From contig NZ_CP108025.1 in NCBI RefSeq assembly GCF_041435095.1, positions 7,006,001 through 7,070,000 of the forward strand: DNA of 64,000 nucleotides, in the 5' to 3' direction. Below are positions 39,714 to 48,636 of the stretch, in pieces (position 1 is the first letter of the stretch; each line of letters begins with the position of its first letter). A program made the translations under genes and the position numbers. The notes beneath the pieces are model-generated. The model was not told where the DNA came from. It did not search any database and saw nothing but the letters and a program-made list of their open reading frames with translations. This stretch comes from Kitasatospora sp. NBC_00315 (GTDB taxonomy: Bacteria; Actinomycetota; Actinomycetes; Streptomycetales; Streptomycetaceae).

Positions 39714-41384
39714 GTGGCCCTGCCCGTCACACAGGAGCGGTCGGTGCCCGGGCCCGTGCCCGCCGCGCCCACGGCAGGCCGGAGCGCCCGCGCGCTGGCC
39801 CGGATCCGCGCCGGACTGCCCCGCACCGGGCTCGCGGTCCTGTGCGGCCTGTTGCTCGGCGCGGCCTTCCCGCCGTACGACCTGTGGCCGCTGTCGATCG
39901 TCGGCGCGGCGGGGCTGTCCCTGCTCACCCGCGGCCGCACCGCGCGGCAGGGCGCCTGGACGGGTTTCGCCTTCGGCCTGCCCTTCTTCCTGCTGCTGCT
40001 CAAGTGGCTCACCGTCATCGGCAGCGACGCGATGATCGGGCTCTCCGTCGTCGAGGCCCTGTTCGTCGCGGCCCTGGGCGCCGCACTCGCCGTCACCTCC
40101 CGGCTGCGGCTGTGGCCGCTCTGGGCGGCCTGCCTGTGGGTCGCCCAGGAGTGGGCGCGCGACCGGCTGCCGCTCGGCGGGTTCCCCTGGGGCCGGCTCG
40201 CCTTCGCCAACACGGCGACGCCGTTCACGCCGCTCGCCGCCCTCGGCGGCGCGCCGCTGGTGACCTTCGCGGTCGCCCTCTGCGGCGCCCTGCTGGCCTG
40301 GGCGGCCCTCCGGGCGCGCGGCCCGGCCCGGGCCAGGACGGCCACCGCGCTGGCCTCGCTCGGAGCCGTCGCCGCGCTGCTGGCCGGCTACACCGTGCCG
40401 GTGCCGACGGCCGCCGCCGACACCCTCAAGGTCGCCATCGTCCAGGGCAACGTGCCCAACCCCGGGATGGACTTCCTCGGCCGTCCGATGCAGGTCCTCG
40501 ACAACCACGCCTCCGCCACCGAGAAGCTGGCCGCCGACATCGCCGCCGGCCGCACCGAGCGCCCGGACGTGGTGATCTGGCCGGAGAACTCCTCCGACCT
40601 CGACCCCTTCACGGACCCGGCCGCCTACGAGCGGATCGACGAGGCGGTGAAGGCCGTCGGAGTCCCGACCCTGGTGGGCACCCTGGTCGACGGCCCGGAC
40701 GAGCAGCACGTCCAGAACGAGGGCATCGTCTGGGACCCGCGGACCGGCCCCGGCGCCTCGTACACCAAGCAGCACCCGGTGCCCTTCGGCGAGTACGTGC
40801 CCTTCCGCAGCGAACTCTCCCAGGTCATCACCCGGCTCCAGCGGGTGGCCCGCGACTTCTACCCCGGCACCACCACCGGCGTGATGCAGCTCGGCCCGGC
40901 CCGGATCGGCGACGTGATCTGCTTCGAGGTCGCCTACGACGAGATCGTCCGGGACACGGTCAACAAGGGCGCGCGGGTCCTGGTCGTGCAGACCAACAAC
41001 GCCACCTACGCCCTCAGCGGCCAGCCCGACCAGCAGCTGGCGATGTCCAGGCTGCGCGCGGTCGAGCACGGCCGCGCGGTGCTGATCGCGGCCACCAGCG
41101 GCATCAGCGGCGTGATCGGCCCGGACGGCTCGGTGCTCTCCCGCACCAAGGAGCTGACCGCCGCCGAGATCTCCGCCACCGTGCCGCTGCGCGACGGCAC
41201 CACGGTCGCGGACCGGGTCGGCGCGGCCCCCGAGTGGACGCTGGCCGTCGCCGGCCTGCTGGCCTGCGGCGGCGCCGTGATCGGCGGCGGGCTCCGCCGC
41301 CGTCGCGCGGCGCGCGGGGACAGCGCCGCGACGTCCGACGGAACACCCGGCGCCGACGACACGTTGAAACCGGTGGTGCCGTAG
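39714..41384 (+). CDS. lnt: Apolipoprotein N-acyltransferase
   Basis: The GTG at 39714 gives 556 residues. The N-terminal membrane part has ~6-7 helices (LLLGAAFPPYDLWPLSIVG, GFPWGRLAFANT), then a periplasm-facing nitrilase domain with the Glu-Lys-Cys set in DVVIWPENSSD, PVPFGEYVPFR and GDVICFEVAYDE. It N-acylates the lipidated cysteine of lipoproteins. No polyprenyl-phosphate mannose synthase domain or gene follows, although in several relatives one stands next to it. Confidence 0.95.
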   Translation: MALPVTQERSVPGPVPAAPTAGRSARALARIRAGLPRTGLAVLCGLLLGAAFPPYDLWPLSIVGAAGLSLLTRGRTARQGAWTGFAFGLPFFLLLLKWLTVIGSDAMIGLSVVEALFVAALGAALAVTSRLRLWPLWAACLWVAQEWARDRLPLGGFPWGRLAFANTATPFTPLAALGGAPLVTFAVALCGALLAWAALRARGPARARTATALASLGAVAALLAGYTVPVPTAAADTLKVAIVQGNVPNPGMDFLGRPMQVLDNHASATEKLAADIAAGRTERPDVVIWPENSSDLDPFTDPAAYERIDEAVKAVGVPTLVGTLVDGPDEQHVQNEGIVWDPRTGPGASYTKQHPVPFGEYVPFRSELSQVITRLQRVARDFYPGTTTGVMQLGPARIGDVICFEVAYDEIVRDTVNKGARVLVVQTNNATYALSGQPDQQLAMSRLRAVEHGRAVLIAATSGISGVIGPDGSVLSRTKELTAAEISATVPLRDGTTVADRVGAAPEWTLAVAGLLACGGAVIGGGLRRRRAARGDSAATSDGTPGADDTLKPVVP

Positions 41385-41423
41385 CCGCTCCGGAGTCCGC
41401 CGGGCGGCGCGCGGAGCACCGTG

Positions 41424-42020
41424 ATGGAGTGGATCAGTACCGTGGCCCAGCAAGCGACCCCCGCCCGTCCCGCCCCACGAGGCAAGGTGCGGCGGATGCT
41501 GCCCCTGCTGCTCACCGTCTGGCTGGTGCTGGAGATCTGGATCCTGGTCCAGGTCGCCTCGGTGATCGGCGGATTCGCCGTTCTGCTGCTGCTGTTGGGC
41601 GGTGTGGCGGTCGGCGGTTGGGTGGTCAAGCGCGCCGGGCTCAAGGCGCTCTCGGCGGCGATCGACCAGAGCCGCGACCCCAAGCCCCGGCAGACCCAGA
41701 CCGGCACCAGCCTGACAGTCCTCGCCGGGGTGCTGCTGATCATCCCGGGCTTCCTCTCCGACGTTCTCGCGCTCACCCTGCTGCTGCCGCCCACCCGGGC
41801 GCTCTGGCGCGCGGCCGGCCGCCGGTTCGCCGACGCCGCGCTGCGCCGCTCCCCGGTCGTCGGCGGTGACCCGTTCGCCGACGCCGTCCGCCTCCAGGAG
41901 CAGCTGCGCATCCACCGGCCGGACGGCAAGGTGGTCCAGGGTGAGGTGGTCGACCCGGCCCAGGGCCCGCGCGGCCCGCAGGGCCCGGACACCGGGGACG
42001 TCCCGCCGATCGCCGGCTGA
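41424..42020 (+). CDS. fxsA: FxsA-family membrane protein
   Basis: The ~198-residue product has three to four hydrophobic segments (MLPLLLTVWLVLEIWILVQV; FAVLLLLLGGVAVGGWVVK; LTVLAGVLLIIPGFLSDVLAL) with the LIIPGFLSD hallmark of FxsA. In E. coli FxsA affects phage F exclusion; its cellular role is unknown. GTG at 41421 is an alternative start. It follows lnt by 39 bp. Confidence 0.88.
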   Translation: MEWISTVAQQATPARPAPRGKVRRMLPLLLTVWLVLEIWILVQVASVIGGFAVLLLLLGGVAVGGWVVKRAGLKALSAAIDQSRDPKPRQTQTGTSLTVLAGVLLIIPGFLSDVLALTLLLPPTRALWRAAGRRFADAALRRSPVVGGDPFADAVRLQEQLRIHRPDGKVVQGEVVDPAQGPRGPQGPDTGDVPPIAG

Positions 42021-42110
42021 ACCCGGCGGGCGGCCGGGGCCGGCCGGGGTCGGCCGCCCGCCGGGTACGGAAAGCGAACCGCCCGCCGAGCACACGAAGC
42101 CGGGCATACG

Positions 42111-42140
42111 AAAGGGACCCTGAATTCTCAGGGTCCCTTT
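42111..42140. terminator. Bidirectional terminator between fxsA and rbpA
   Basis: AAAGGGACCCTGA and TCAGGGTCCCTTT form a perfect 13-bp stem over ATTC, with A/T runs at both ends. It serves the convergent fxsA and rbpA genes. Confidence 0.85.
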
Positions 42141-42170
42141 TCGGCGCCTCCCGCCGTGGCGGGAGCGTGG

Positions 42171-42545
42171 TCAGGCGCTCTTGCGGGTGTCGCGCGGGTG
42201 CACCGCGAGGTTCATCCCGCCGGAGCGGAGCACGGCCAGTCGTTCGGCCAGCACCTCTTCCAGTTCCTCGCGCGTGCGGCGCTCCATCAGCATGTCCCAA
42301 TGGGTACGCGTGGGCTTGGTCTTCTTCTCCTCCGGCTCCTCGCCGTCGAGAAGTACTGCTTCCTGGCCGCAGAACCGGCATTCCCAGGCCGAGGGGATCT
42401 CCGCTTCCACGGAGAAGGGAACCTCGAATCGGTGTCCGTTCTGACATGCGTATTCGACGGTCTGGCGGGGAGCCAGATCGATACCGCGGTCCGTCTCGTA
42501 GCTAGTGGCCCCGAGTCGCGTGCCGCGAAGAGCTCGCTCGCTCAT
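42171..42545 (-). CDS. rbpA: RNA polymerase-binding protein RbpA
   Basis: The 124-residue protein matches RbpA, the actinobacterial activator that binds RNA polymerase and the principal sigma factor. Visible are the core-domain zinc-type cysteines (YACQNGHRF and WECRFCGQEA), the basic linker KKTKPTRTHWDMLMERR and the sigma-interacting C-terminal helices REELEEVLAERLAVLR. A SigR-type promoter lies upstream, matching known SigR control of rbpA. Confidence 0.97.
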   Translation of the reverse strand: MSERALRGTRLGATSYETDRGIDLAPRQTVEYACQNGHRFEVPFSVEAEIPSAWECRFCGQEAVLLDGEEPEEKKTKPTRTHWDMLMERRTREELEEVLAERLAVLRSGGMNLAVHPRDTRKSA

Positions 42546-42610
42546 GAATCGTGCCTCCCGGGCTTATGGCCCACAGGACTAGTTGGTCGCTGTTCTTCGT
42601 CAGTTCGGTC

Positions 42611-42637
42611 AACGCCCGGCTGTCGACGAAGATTCCC
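42611..42637 (-). promoter_or_regulatory. SigR-type promoter of rbpA
   Basis: Read on the minus strand, GGGAAT, 18 bases, then GTT fits the SigR consensus GGAAT-N18-GTT. It lies 66 bp before the rbpA start and would give thiol-oxidative-stress induction. Confidence 0.75.
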
Positions 42638-42698
42638 GTCCGGGGACATGCGTCGTTTGGCGTGCCGCCCCTGTTTGTACCCATCAGCGCCCGATTTG

Positions 42699-42748
42699 TC
42701 ACATCTGGCCGGTGTTATCACCCTGAGTGTCAGGTATTTCACATCTGG
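42699..42748. repeat. Two TCACATCTGG direct repeats 40 bp apart
   Basis: TCACATCTGG occurs at 42699-42708 and 42739-42748, both preceded by T-rich bases. The block is AT-richer than its surroundings and lies between rbpA and sffA. The remainder of 42546-42835 has no gene. Confidence 0.6.
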
Positions 42749-42835
42749 TGATCAATTCGACTTTCAACGAGGAGCGTACCGGGACGGGCCCGCCCGGACC
42801 CAACCGGCCGGGCCGCGGCCCGGCCGGACGGGTGA

Positions 42836-44479
42836 TCACCAGACCGGGCGGGGCCGTACCGGCGCGTGCTCCTTGCCCAGGTCGACCGAGAGGTCCGGGG
42901 CCGCCTCCTCGACCGGACCGGCGGCCTCGGTGACCGGCGGCTCCTCGGTGCGGCGCGCCGCCTCCAGCGCCACGACCGTCGGGCCGGCCGCCTCCGTCCG
43001 GGTGTCGCGGTGCGGGAGCAGCGCGATGACCGCATCCCGCAGCTGCGCGGGCGCCTCGTCGTCCAGCGGGTCCACGGTGGCCGGGACCTGCAGCCGGACG
43101 GGCGCCGCGGTGCCGATCCTGGCGTAACCGCGTCCGGCCGGCGCGTGGGCGGCCGGCACGATGTCCAGTGGCGCGCCGAGCGCGGCCTGCGCCTCCTCGG
43201 GGCCGGTCGGGCCGAGCACGACCCTGGCCCGGGTGGTCGCCCGCAGGGTCGGGGTGATCCGGTCCCTGGCCTCGATGTCATCGGCGATCACCACGGTGAC
43301 CCGGGCCGCCCGGCCGTGCCGCAGCGGCGTCTCCAACAGGTCCTGCGGATCCGGGCGGCCCTCGGCGTGGGCCAGCTCGCTGAGTTCGGTCGGGTGGTCG
43401 AGCAGCAGCCACAGCGGCCGGGTGACGTCCTCGGGCGGCGTGGTTCCGGCGTGCCGGGCGGCGTTGAGGGCGGTCAGGCGGCGGGCGGTCTCCTGGGCGG
43501 CCCACTCCAGCGCGGCCAGCGTGCCGTGCAGGCTGGTCTCCACGGTGTGCACGCCGGGACGGTTCACCAGGCAGGCGTGCTCGCCGGTGCCGGCGCCGTC
43601 GATCAGCACCAGGTCCGCGAACTGCAGGGCCTGCAGCGCGATCGAGCGGATCAGGGTGGAGGTGCCGTGCCCGGCGGCGCCCAGGGCGAGCAGGTGCGGC
43701 TCGGGGGAGCGCGGCCCGGTGCGCCAGATCACCGGTGGCTGCTGGGTGCTCACACCGCCCTGGCCGACCGGGATGGTCCGGGTGCTGCCGGCCTCGTCGG
43801 TGAAACCGAGCACGATCTCGCCCGGCGCCGTCACGAACCGCTGCGCGGCGATGTCCGTGGCCAGCGGCGCGAGCGCGCTGACCCGCAGGCGGTTGGACTC
43901 CTCGTCCCAGTCGAAGCGGTACTCGCGGGCCCGGCCCGCCTTGCCCTGCACGACCTGCTCGATCCGCGCCCGGGCCCCGGGCTCGGTGTCGGTGAAGTAG
44001 GCCGGATACGCGAGCTCCAGGGTGGTCAGCCGCCCCTGGCCGTCGAACTCCCACGAGCCGAAGGCCGTCTGGTAGCCGTGCTCGTTGCCGTAGAGCGGGC
44101 TCAGGTCGTCGGGCGCGGCCAGGTAGGGCGTGAGCGCCGCGTAGAGGGCGGTGAGCTTGACCTCGGCGACGTCCGGCTCGGCCGGGCCGGACGCGGCCTT
44201 CGGGGAGCGGCCGACCCAGGCGGCGCTGGCCATCAGCGCGATCAGGGCGAGGAGCGGCCCGTGCGGCAGCAGGAAGACGCCGAGCAGGACCGCCGCGGTG
44301 AGGAAGAGCGTCGGCCCCCGCCGCTCCTTCGGGGTCGCCTGCCAGCGGCCCTTCGCCCATTCGGCGTGGCGCCGCAGGCCCCGTCCGATGAGGGTGATCG
44401 GTGCGAACATGTCGGCGGCGTGGTCGCCGGCCGTACGGGCGAAGTCGCGGCCCTTGCTGACATGGCGGGTGAGGGACAT
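42836..44479 (-). CDS. sffA: SffA-like FtsK/SpoIIIE-related membrane protein
   Basis: The 547-residue protein has two membrane segments (~55-95) and a C-terminal ATPase-like domain. Gene order (next to rbpA and smeA) and layout match SffA of S. coelicolor, a SpoIIIE/FtsK-family protein at sporulation septa that helps chromosome segregation. The expected P-loop reads GAAGHGTSTLIRSIA, with Thr where the Walker A lysine should be; other family proteins should be checked for this. A region LWLLLDHPTELSEL sits in the Walker B place. GGAG precedes the ATG. Confidence 0.78.
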   Translation of the reverse strand: MSLTRHVSKGRDFARTAGDHAADMFAPITLIGRGLRRHAEWAKGRWQATPKERRGPTLFLTAAVLLGVFLLPHGPLLALIALMASAAWVGRSPKAASGPAEPDVAEVKLTALYAALTPYLAAPDDLSPLYGNEHGYQTAFGSWEFDGQGRLTTLELAYPAYFTDTEPGARARIEQVVQGKAGRAREYRFDWDEESNRLRVSALAPLATDIAAQRFVTAPGEIVLGFTDEAGSTRTIPVGQGGVSTQQPPVIWRTGPRSPEPHLLALGAAGHGTSTLIRSIALQALQFADLVLIDGAGTGEHACLVNRPGVHTVETSLHGTLAALEWAAQETARRLTALNAARHAGTTPPEDVTRPLWLLLDHPTELSELAHAEGRPDPQDLLETPLRHGRAARVTVVIADDIEARDRITPTLRATTRARVVLGPTGPEEAQAALGAPLDIVPAAHAPAGRGYARIGTAAPVRLQVPATVDPLDDEAPAQLRDAVIALLPHRDTRTEAAGPTVVALEAARRTEEPPVTEAAGPVEEAAPDLSVDLGKEHAPVRPRPVW

Positions 44480-44687
44480 TTCTTCGGACTCCCCGGGCGA
44501 ATGGGACGGATCGGTGGGGGTGGGTCGGTACGGCCGGCGCGGCCGGCGCGGCCGGCGTGATCGTCGGGGCCGGCGCGGCGGCCGGGGGACGGGTGGGGCG
44601 GGGATCAACGCGTGCGGCGGCGGTGACGAACGGGCAGGCCCGGGGCGGTGGGATCCGCACCCGGGCCTGTGGCGGGGGAGTGGCGGC

Positions 44688-44882
44688 TCAGAACTTGATG
44701 CCGCCGAGCAGGCCGGCGAGACTCGCGCCGCCCGCCGTGATGCTGGGCGCGATGGAGGAGCCCGCCACGTAGAAGCCGAGGAGGGCACAGACCACGGCAT
44801 GGGAGATCTTCAATCCGTCCCGGCGGAAGAAGAGAAAGGCGATGGTGCCGAACAGGACGATGCCTGAAATGGAGAGGATCAC
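44688..44882 (-). CDS. smeA: SmeA-like small sporulation membrane protein
   Basis: The GTG at 44882, with GAGGAG ahead, encodes 64 residues: VILSISGIVLFGTIAFLFF, the polar RRDGLK, then HAVVCALLGFYVAGSSI, so two membrane spans. It matches SmeA, which brings SffA to sporulation septa. It lies upstream of sffA on the same strand, with a 208-bp gap of low-complexity CGGCCGG sequence. Confidence 0.75.
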   Translation of the reverse strand: MILSISGIVLFGTIAFLFFRRDGLKISHAVVCALLGFYVAGSSIAPSITAGGASLAGLLGGIKF

Positions 44883-45257
44883 GCGTCTGCTCCTCGGGGA
44901 GGGTGACAGGGACAGTGTCACGGAAAGTGCCCTAATCGTGACAAAAAGTAATAGATGATGGAACGGCGCAAATGGGTGGTTCCCGTGGGTACGGCAATAG
45001 CGGGTGTATGCGAACCGCGCCCGGTCGGCCGTCGCGCGGCTCTGTTCGGCCATTGCCAGCCATTCCCGGGCGGGTGCCCCGCCGGTACTGCCGGTCCGGT
45101 CAAGTTCGCTCGAACGGACGCGTGACCACCGCGTCGACCTGTCGACACGTGGCGCCGCGGCGCACGGTGTGCTCCACATACCGGACGGCCGCTGGAACAC
45201 GCCGCACCCGCCCGCTACGGTGCGGTACGTCACCCGCCCCGCTGAAAGGTCCCCCTC
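44883..45257. other. Divergent promoter region smeA / ankyrin gene
   Basis: The first ~70 bp (44920-44990) include an AT-rich block (ACAAAAAGTAATAGATGATG) likely holding the smeA promoter. I see no gene, strong hairpin or repeat in the rest. Confidence 0.4.
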
Positions 45258-45698
45258 ATGGCCGACTCCGCCGCTCCCGCAGGCTCCGCCGATCCCGCCG
45301 CGACCGCGCCGCAGGCGCCCGACGCCGACGTGATCGAGCTGGCCGGCAGGCTCTTCGACGCGGCCCGTGCGGGCGACGCGGCGACCCTCGCGGCCTACGT
45401 CGACGCCGGGGCGCCCGCGAACCTCTCCAACGACCGCGGCGACACCCTGCTGATGCTGGCCGCCTACCACGGCCACGTGGCCGCCGTCCGGGCCCTGCTG
45501 GAGCGCGGCGCCGACCCGGACCGGGCCAACGACCGGGGGCAGACGCCGCTGGCCGGCGCCGTCTTCAAGGGGGCCGACGACGTCCTGGCCGCGCTGCTGG
45601 ACGGGGGCGCGGACCCGGCGGCGGGCACCCCCTCGGCGCTGGACACCGCCCGGATGTTCGGCAAGGACGACCTGGTGGCGCGGTTCTCCGCGCGCTGA
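45258..45698 (+). CDS. Ankyrin-repeat protein
   Basis: The 146-residue protein carries about three ankyrin repeats: LFDAARAGDAATLAAYVDAG, NDRGDTLLMLAAYHGHVAAV, NDRGQTPLAGAVFKGADDVL, ending with a partial one. Ankyrin repeats bind other proteins; small single-domain forms like this are common in Streptomyces and mostly unstudied. GAAAGG lies before the ATG. Confidence 0.88.
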   Translation: MADSAAPAGSADPAATAPQAPDADVIELAGRLFDAARAGDAATLAAYVDAGAPANLSNDRGDTLLMLAAYHGHVAAVRALLERGADPDRANDRGQTPLAGAVFKGADDVLAALLDGGADPAAGTPSALDTARMFGKDDLVARFSAR

Positions 45699-45798
45699 CG
45701 CCGGGCGGTACGGGTGGGGCCCGGCGAGCTCCCGGCGCGGGTGCGCCACCCGCCCCCGGGGCCCGGTGGCGCACCGGATCGTCGTAGGCTGGCCGACC

Positions 45799-46308
45799 AT
45801 GGAGAGCACCACGCAGGGCACCGTCGAGATCCGCGTCACCGGCTTCGGCCACCCGGACGCGCAGAGGCTGTCGGCGGAGGTCCAGGAGGAGTACGTCCGC
45901 CGGTACGGCGAGGGCGACCTCACGGTCATCCACCCCGAGCACTTCGAGCCGCCGGCCGGCCTCTTCCTGATCGCCTACCTGGACGGCGTGCCGGTCGCCA
46001 CCGGCGGGTGGCGGGCGAAGAAGGCCGACCCGCACGGCCTGCGGGACGGCGACGCCGAGCTCAAGCGGATGTTCGTGGTGCCCGGCGCGCGCGGCCGGGG
46101 TCTGGCCCGGGCGGTGCTGCGCCGGCTGGAGGAGACCGCCGCACTGGCCGGTCACACCCGGGTCGTGCTGGAGACCGGCACCGAGCAGCCCGAGGCGATC
46201 GCGCTGTACGCCTCCGAGGGGTACGCCCACATCCAGAAGTTCGGTCTCTACCGCGAGCACCCGCAGAGCGTCTGCATGGGCAAGTCGCTCCCGGCGCAGG
46301 ACGCCTGA
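45799..46308 (+). CDS. GNAT family N-acetyltransferase
   Basis: The ATG at 45799 gives 169 residues. The acetyl-CoA-binding motif A is plain: ELKRMFVVPGARGRGLARAVLRRLEE, followed by VVLETGTEQPEAIALYASEGY. A TAGGCT -10-like element ends about 9 bases before the ATG, so the message may be leaderless. The substrate is unknown. Confidence 0.9.
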   Translation: MESTTQGTVEIRVTGFGHPDAQRLSAEVQEEYVRRYGEGDLTVIHPEHFEPPAGLFLIAYLDGVPVATGGWRAKKADPHGLRDGDAELKRMFVVPGARGRGLARAVLRRLEETAALAGHTRVVLETGTEQPEAIALYASEGYAHIQKFGLYREHPQSVCMGKSLPAQDA

Positions 46309-46466
46309 GCCCACGGGCTCGGGTCCACCCGCTCGGCCCCACGGGCCCGGTCCGTCCGGCCGAGCCGTCCGCCCGATCCCTCCGTCCGGCCGAGCCGCCC
46401 GTCGCGCTTCGGTGGCCGGGCCGCGCCGCTGGGTAGGCTCCCGCGGACGGCGACGGAGGCGGGGGA

Positions 46467-47576
46467 ATGACCACCAGCGACGACCCACGGACCGATGGCG
46501 CACGGACCGACGGCCAGCGCACCGACGATCCGGGCGGTGGGCCCCAGGGCGGTGGGGACCGCGGCGGTGACGGCCCCCTGGCGGCGCTCGTCCGCCGCGG
46601 GCTGCGCCGGGTCGGCACCGGCGCCGTCTGGGCGGTCGGCGGGCCGGACGGCGTGTCGGCCGAGGGGCGGACCGGTCCGCTGGGACGCGAGCGGCAGCAG
46701 CCGGAGATGGACGCCGACACCGTCTTCGACCTGGCCAGCCTGACCAAGATCATCGCGCTCTGGCCCTGCGTCGGCGCCCTCTGGGCGGCGGGGCGGCTCC
46801 CGCTGGACGAACCGCTCGGCCGCTACTGGCCCGAGGTGACCGCCCGCCCGATCGGCGACCGGACGGCACGGCAGCTGCTGACCCACACCGCCGGTGTCCC
46901 GCTGCGCACCAACTTCGCCAGCCTGTACGGCACCGATCCCGGCGCCGTCCGGGCCGGCGTGCTCGCCGCGCCGCTGGAGCGGCCGGCCGGACGCGCCGTC
47001 GAGTACACCGACCGGGCCGCGATCATCCTCGGCTACCTGGTCGAGGCGCTCGGCGGTGCGTCGCTCGCCCGGCTCGCCACCCGCGACGTCTGGCGCCCGC
47101 TCGGCATGGCCGACACCGCCTTCGGCCCGCTCGGCGCCGCCGTGCTCGACCGCACCGCGCCCACCGAGTACGACGGGCCGACCGGGGGCTATCTCAGGGG
47201 CGTCGTCCACGATCCGTCCGCCCGTCTGCTCGGCGGTGCCTGCGGCAGCGCCGGCGCCTTCTCCACCGCTCGCGACCTGGGCGTCCTCCTCACGGCCCTG
47301 CTCAACCCGTCCGACCGCGAGGCCTGGGTGACGGAGTCACTGCGCGAGCAGACCGGCGGCCTGAGCCCCGCCCGGGGCCTGTCCTGGCTCTGCGCCCCCG
47401 GCACGGACCCGGCGGACGGCACCTTCGTGCACTACGGCTTCACCGGCACCGCCCTGTGGCTCTCCCGACGGCAGCGGCGCTGGGCGGTGCTGCTCACCAA
47501 CAAGGTGCACGTCAACCGCGAGCGCCAGCCGCTGACCGACCTGCGCAACGCCTTCCGGCAGCAGGTGTTCGGCTGA
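46467..47576 (+). CDS. Beta-lactamase-fold serine hydrolase (class C / esterase type)
   Basis: The 369-residue protein has the nucleophile motif FDLASLTK (SxxK), a second motif EYTDRAAIILG where YxN is replaced by YTD, and HYGFTG in the HxG place. No signal peptide is visible, so it is probably a cytoplasmic esterase or peptidase rather than a resistance enzyme. The first ~40 residues are Asp/Gly/Arg repeats. Confidence 0.85.
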   Translation: MTTSDDPRTDGARTDGQRTDDPGGGPQGGGDRGGDGPLAALVRRGLRRVGTGAVWAVGGPDGVSAEGRTGPLGRERQQPEMDADTVFDLASLTKIIALWPCVGALWAAGRLPLDEPLGRYWPEVTARPIGDRTARQLLTHTAGVPLRTNFASLYGTDPGAVRAGVLAAPLERPAGRAVEYTDRAAIILGYLVEALGGASLARLATRDVWRPLGMADTAFGPLGAAVLDRTAPTEYDGPTGGYLRGVVHDPSARLLGGACGSAGAFSTARDLGVLLTALLNPSDREAWVTESLREQTGGLSPARGLSWLCAPGTDPADGTFVHYGFTGTALWLSRRQRRWAVLLTNKVHVNRERQPLTDLRNAFRQQVFG

Positions 47577-47619
47577 CCGCGGGCGGCCGCCCGCCCGAGG
47601 GCGCGTCGGCCGGGGCCGC

Positions 47620-48636
47620 TCAGGCCAGCCGGTTGACCCCCGCCGCGAAGAGGGCCGGGTACCGGACGGCGGTCGGTACGATCCGGGCCGCCAGCCGCGG
47701 CTGTCCGCGCAGCCAGAGCAGCGAGCCGGTCAGCAGCCGGTAGCGCCGGGACACCCGGCGCCAGGCCCGCTCGTACTCCTGCGGCCGGCCGGCCACGACG
47801 TGGTGCACGAGCTGGGCGGCCGCGCCCAGCGCCATCGCGATGCCCTCGCCGGTCAGGGCGTCGACGTAGCCGGCCGCGTCGCCCACCAGCAGGACGCGAC
47901 CGGCCACCCGCGTGCGGGCCCGCTGCCGCAGCGGTCCGGCGCCGCGGGCGGCCGTCGCGGCGCCCGCGGGGAGGCGGGCGGCCAGCTGCGGGAACCCGGC
48001 CAGGTGCCGGTCGAACGGCGCGCGGTCGCCGGTCAGCACCGCGACGCCGACCAGTCCGGGCCCGACCGGGGTCACGTAGGCCTCGGCCCGGTCGGACCAG
48101 TGCACCTCGACACAGTCCGACCAGGGCGGCACCGCGAAGTGCCGGCGCAGTCCGTACCGGGGAGGCCGGTGGCCGGGGTGGGCGGTGAGGCCGAGCTGGC
48201 GGCGGATCGGCGAGTGCAGGCCGTCGGCGGCCGCGAGGTAGCGGGCGGTGATCCCGGCCGCGGTGACGCTGTCCCCGCTCTGGCACACGGCGCCCACCCG
48301 CAGCGGGAGCACCGGGACACCGAGCTCGGCGACCCGGCGGGCCAGTGCGGCGTGCAGGTCGGTGCGCCGTACGCCCCGGCCGGGTGGACCGCGGAAGTGC
48401 GCCTCGGCCTGCCGGTGGGCGTCCAGGTAGCGGATGCCCAGCAGGGGGACGCCCCCGATCGGTACACCGAGGCCGGCGAGAGCGCCGACGGCGGCGGGCA
48501 TCAGCCCCTCGCCGCAGGCCTTGTCGACCGGCGCCGGGCGGGGCTCGGCCACCACCACCTCCAGGCCGGCCAGCGCGGCGTGGATCGCGGTGGCCAGCCC
48601 GGCCGGGCCGCCGCCGGCGACCAGCAGGTCGATCAC
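47620..48636 (-). CDS. FAD-dependent oxidoreductase of the geranylgeranyl reductase superfamily (AgqC-like)
   Basis: The GTG at 48636 overlaps the upstream stop by 4 bp, giving 338 residues. It begins LLVAGGGPAGLATAIHAALAG, shows ACGEGLMP, and GRVLLVGDAAGYVDALTGEG for FAD. Enzymes of this group hydroxylate phenols or reduce prenyl chains. In the agq and srs phenolic-lipid pathways a flavoprotein hydroxylates the alkylresorcinol ring. Coupled to the ICMT-type gene and the type III PKS, it is most likely that tailoring enzyme. Confidence 0.82.
   Translation of the reverse strand: MIDLLVAGGGPAGLATAIHAALAGLEVVVAEPRPAPVDKACGEGLMPAAVGALAGLGVPIGGVPLLGIRYLDAHRQAEAHFRGPPGRGVRRTDLHAALARRVAELGVPVLPLRVGAVCQSGDSVTAAGITARYLAAADGLHSPIRRQLGLTAHPGHRPPRYGLRRHFAVPPWSDCVEVHWSDRAEAYVTPVGPGLVGVAVLTGDRAPFDRHLAGFPQLAARLPAGAATAARGAGPLRQRARTRVAGRVLLVGDAAGYVDALTGEGIAMALGAAAQLVHHVVAGRPQEYERAWRRVSRRYRLLTGSLLWLRGQPRLAARIVPTAVRYPALFAAGVNRLA

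Noticed and set aside
37244..40345. 1033-codon minus-strand frame
   Set aside because: Antisense to the AsnC, amidohydrolase and lnt genes; no domain and biased composition.
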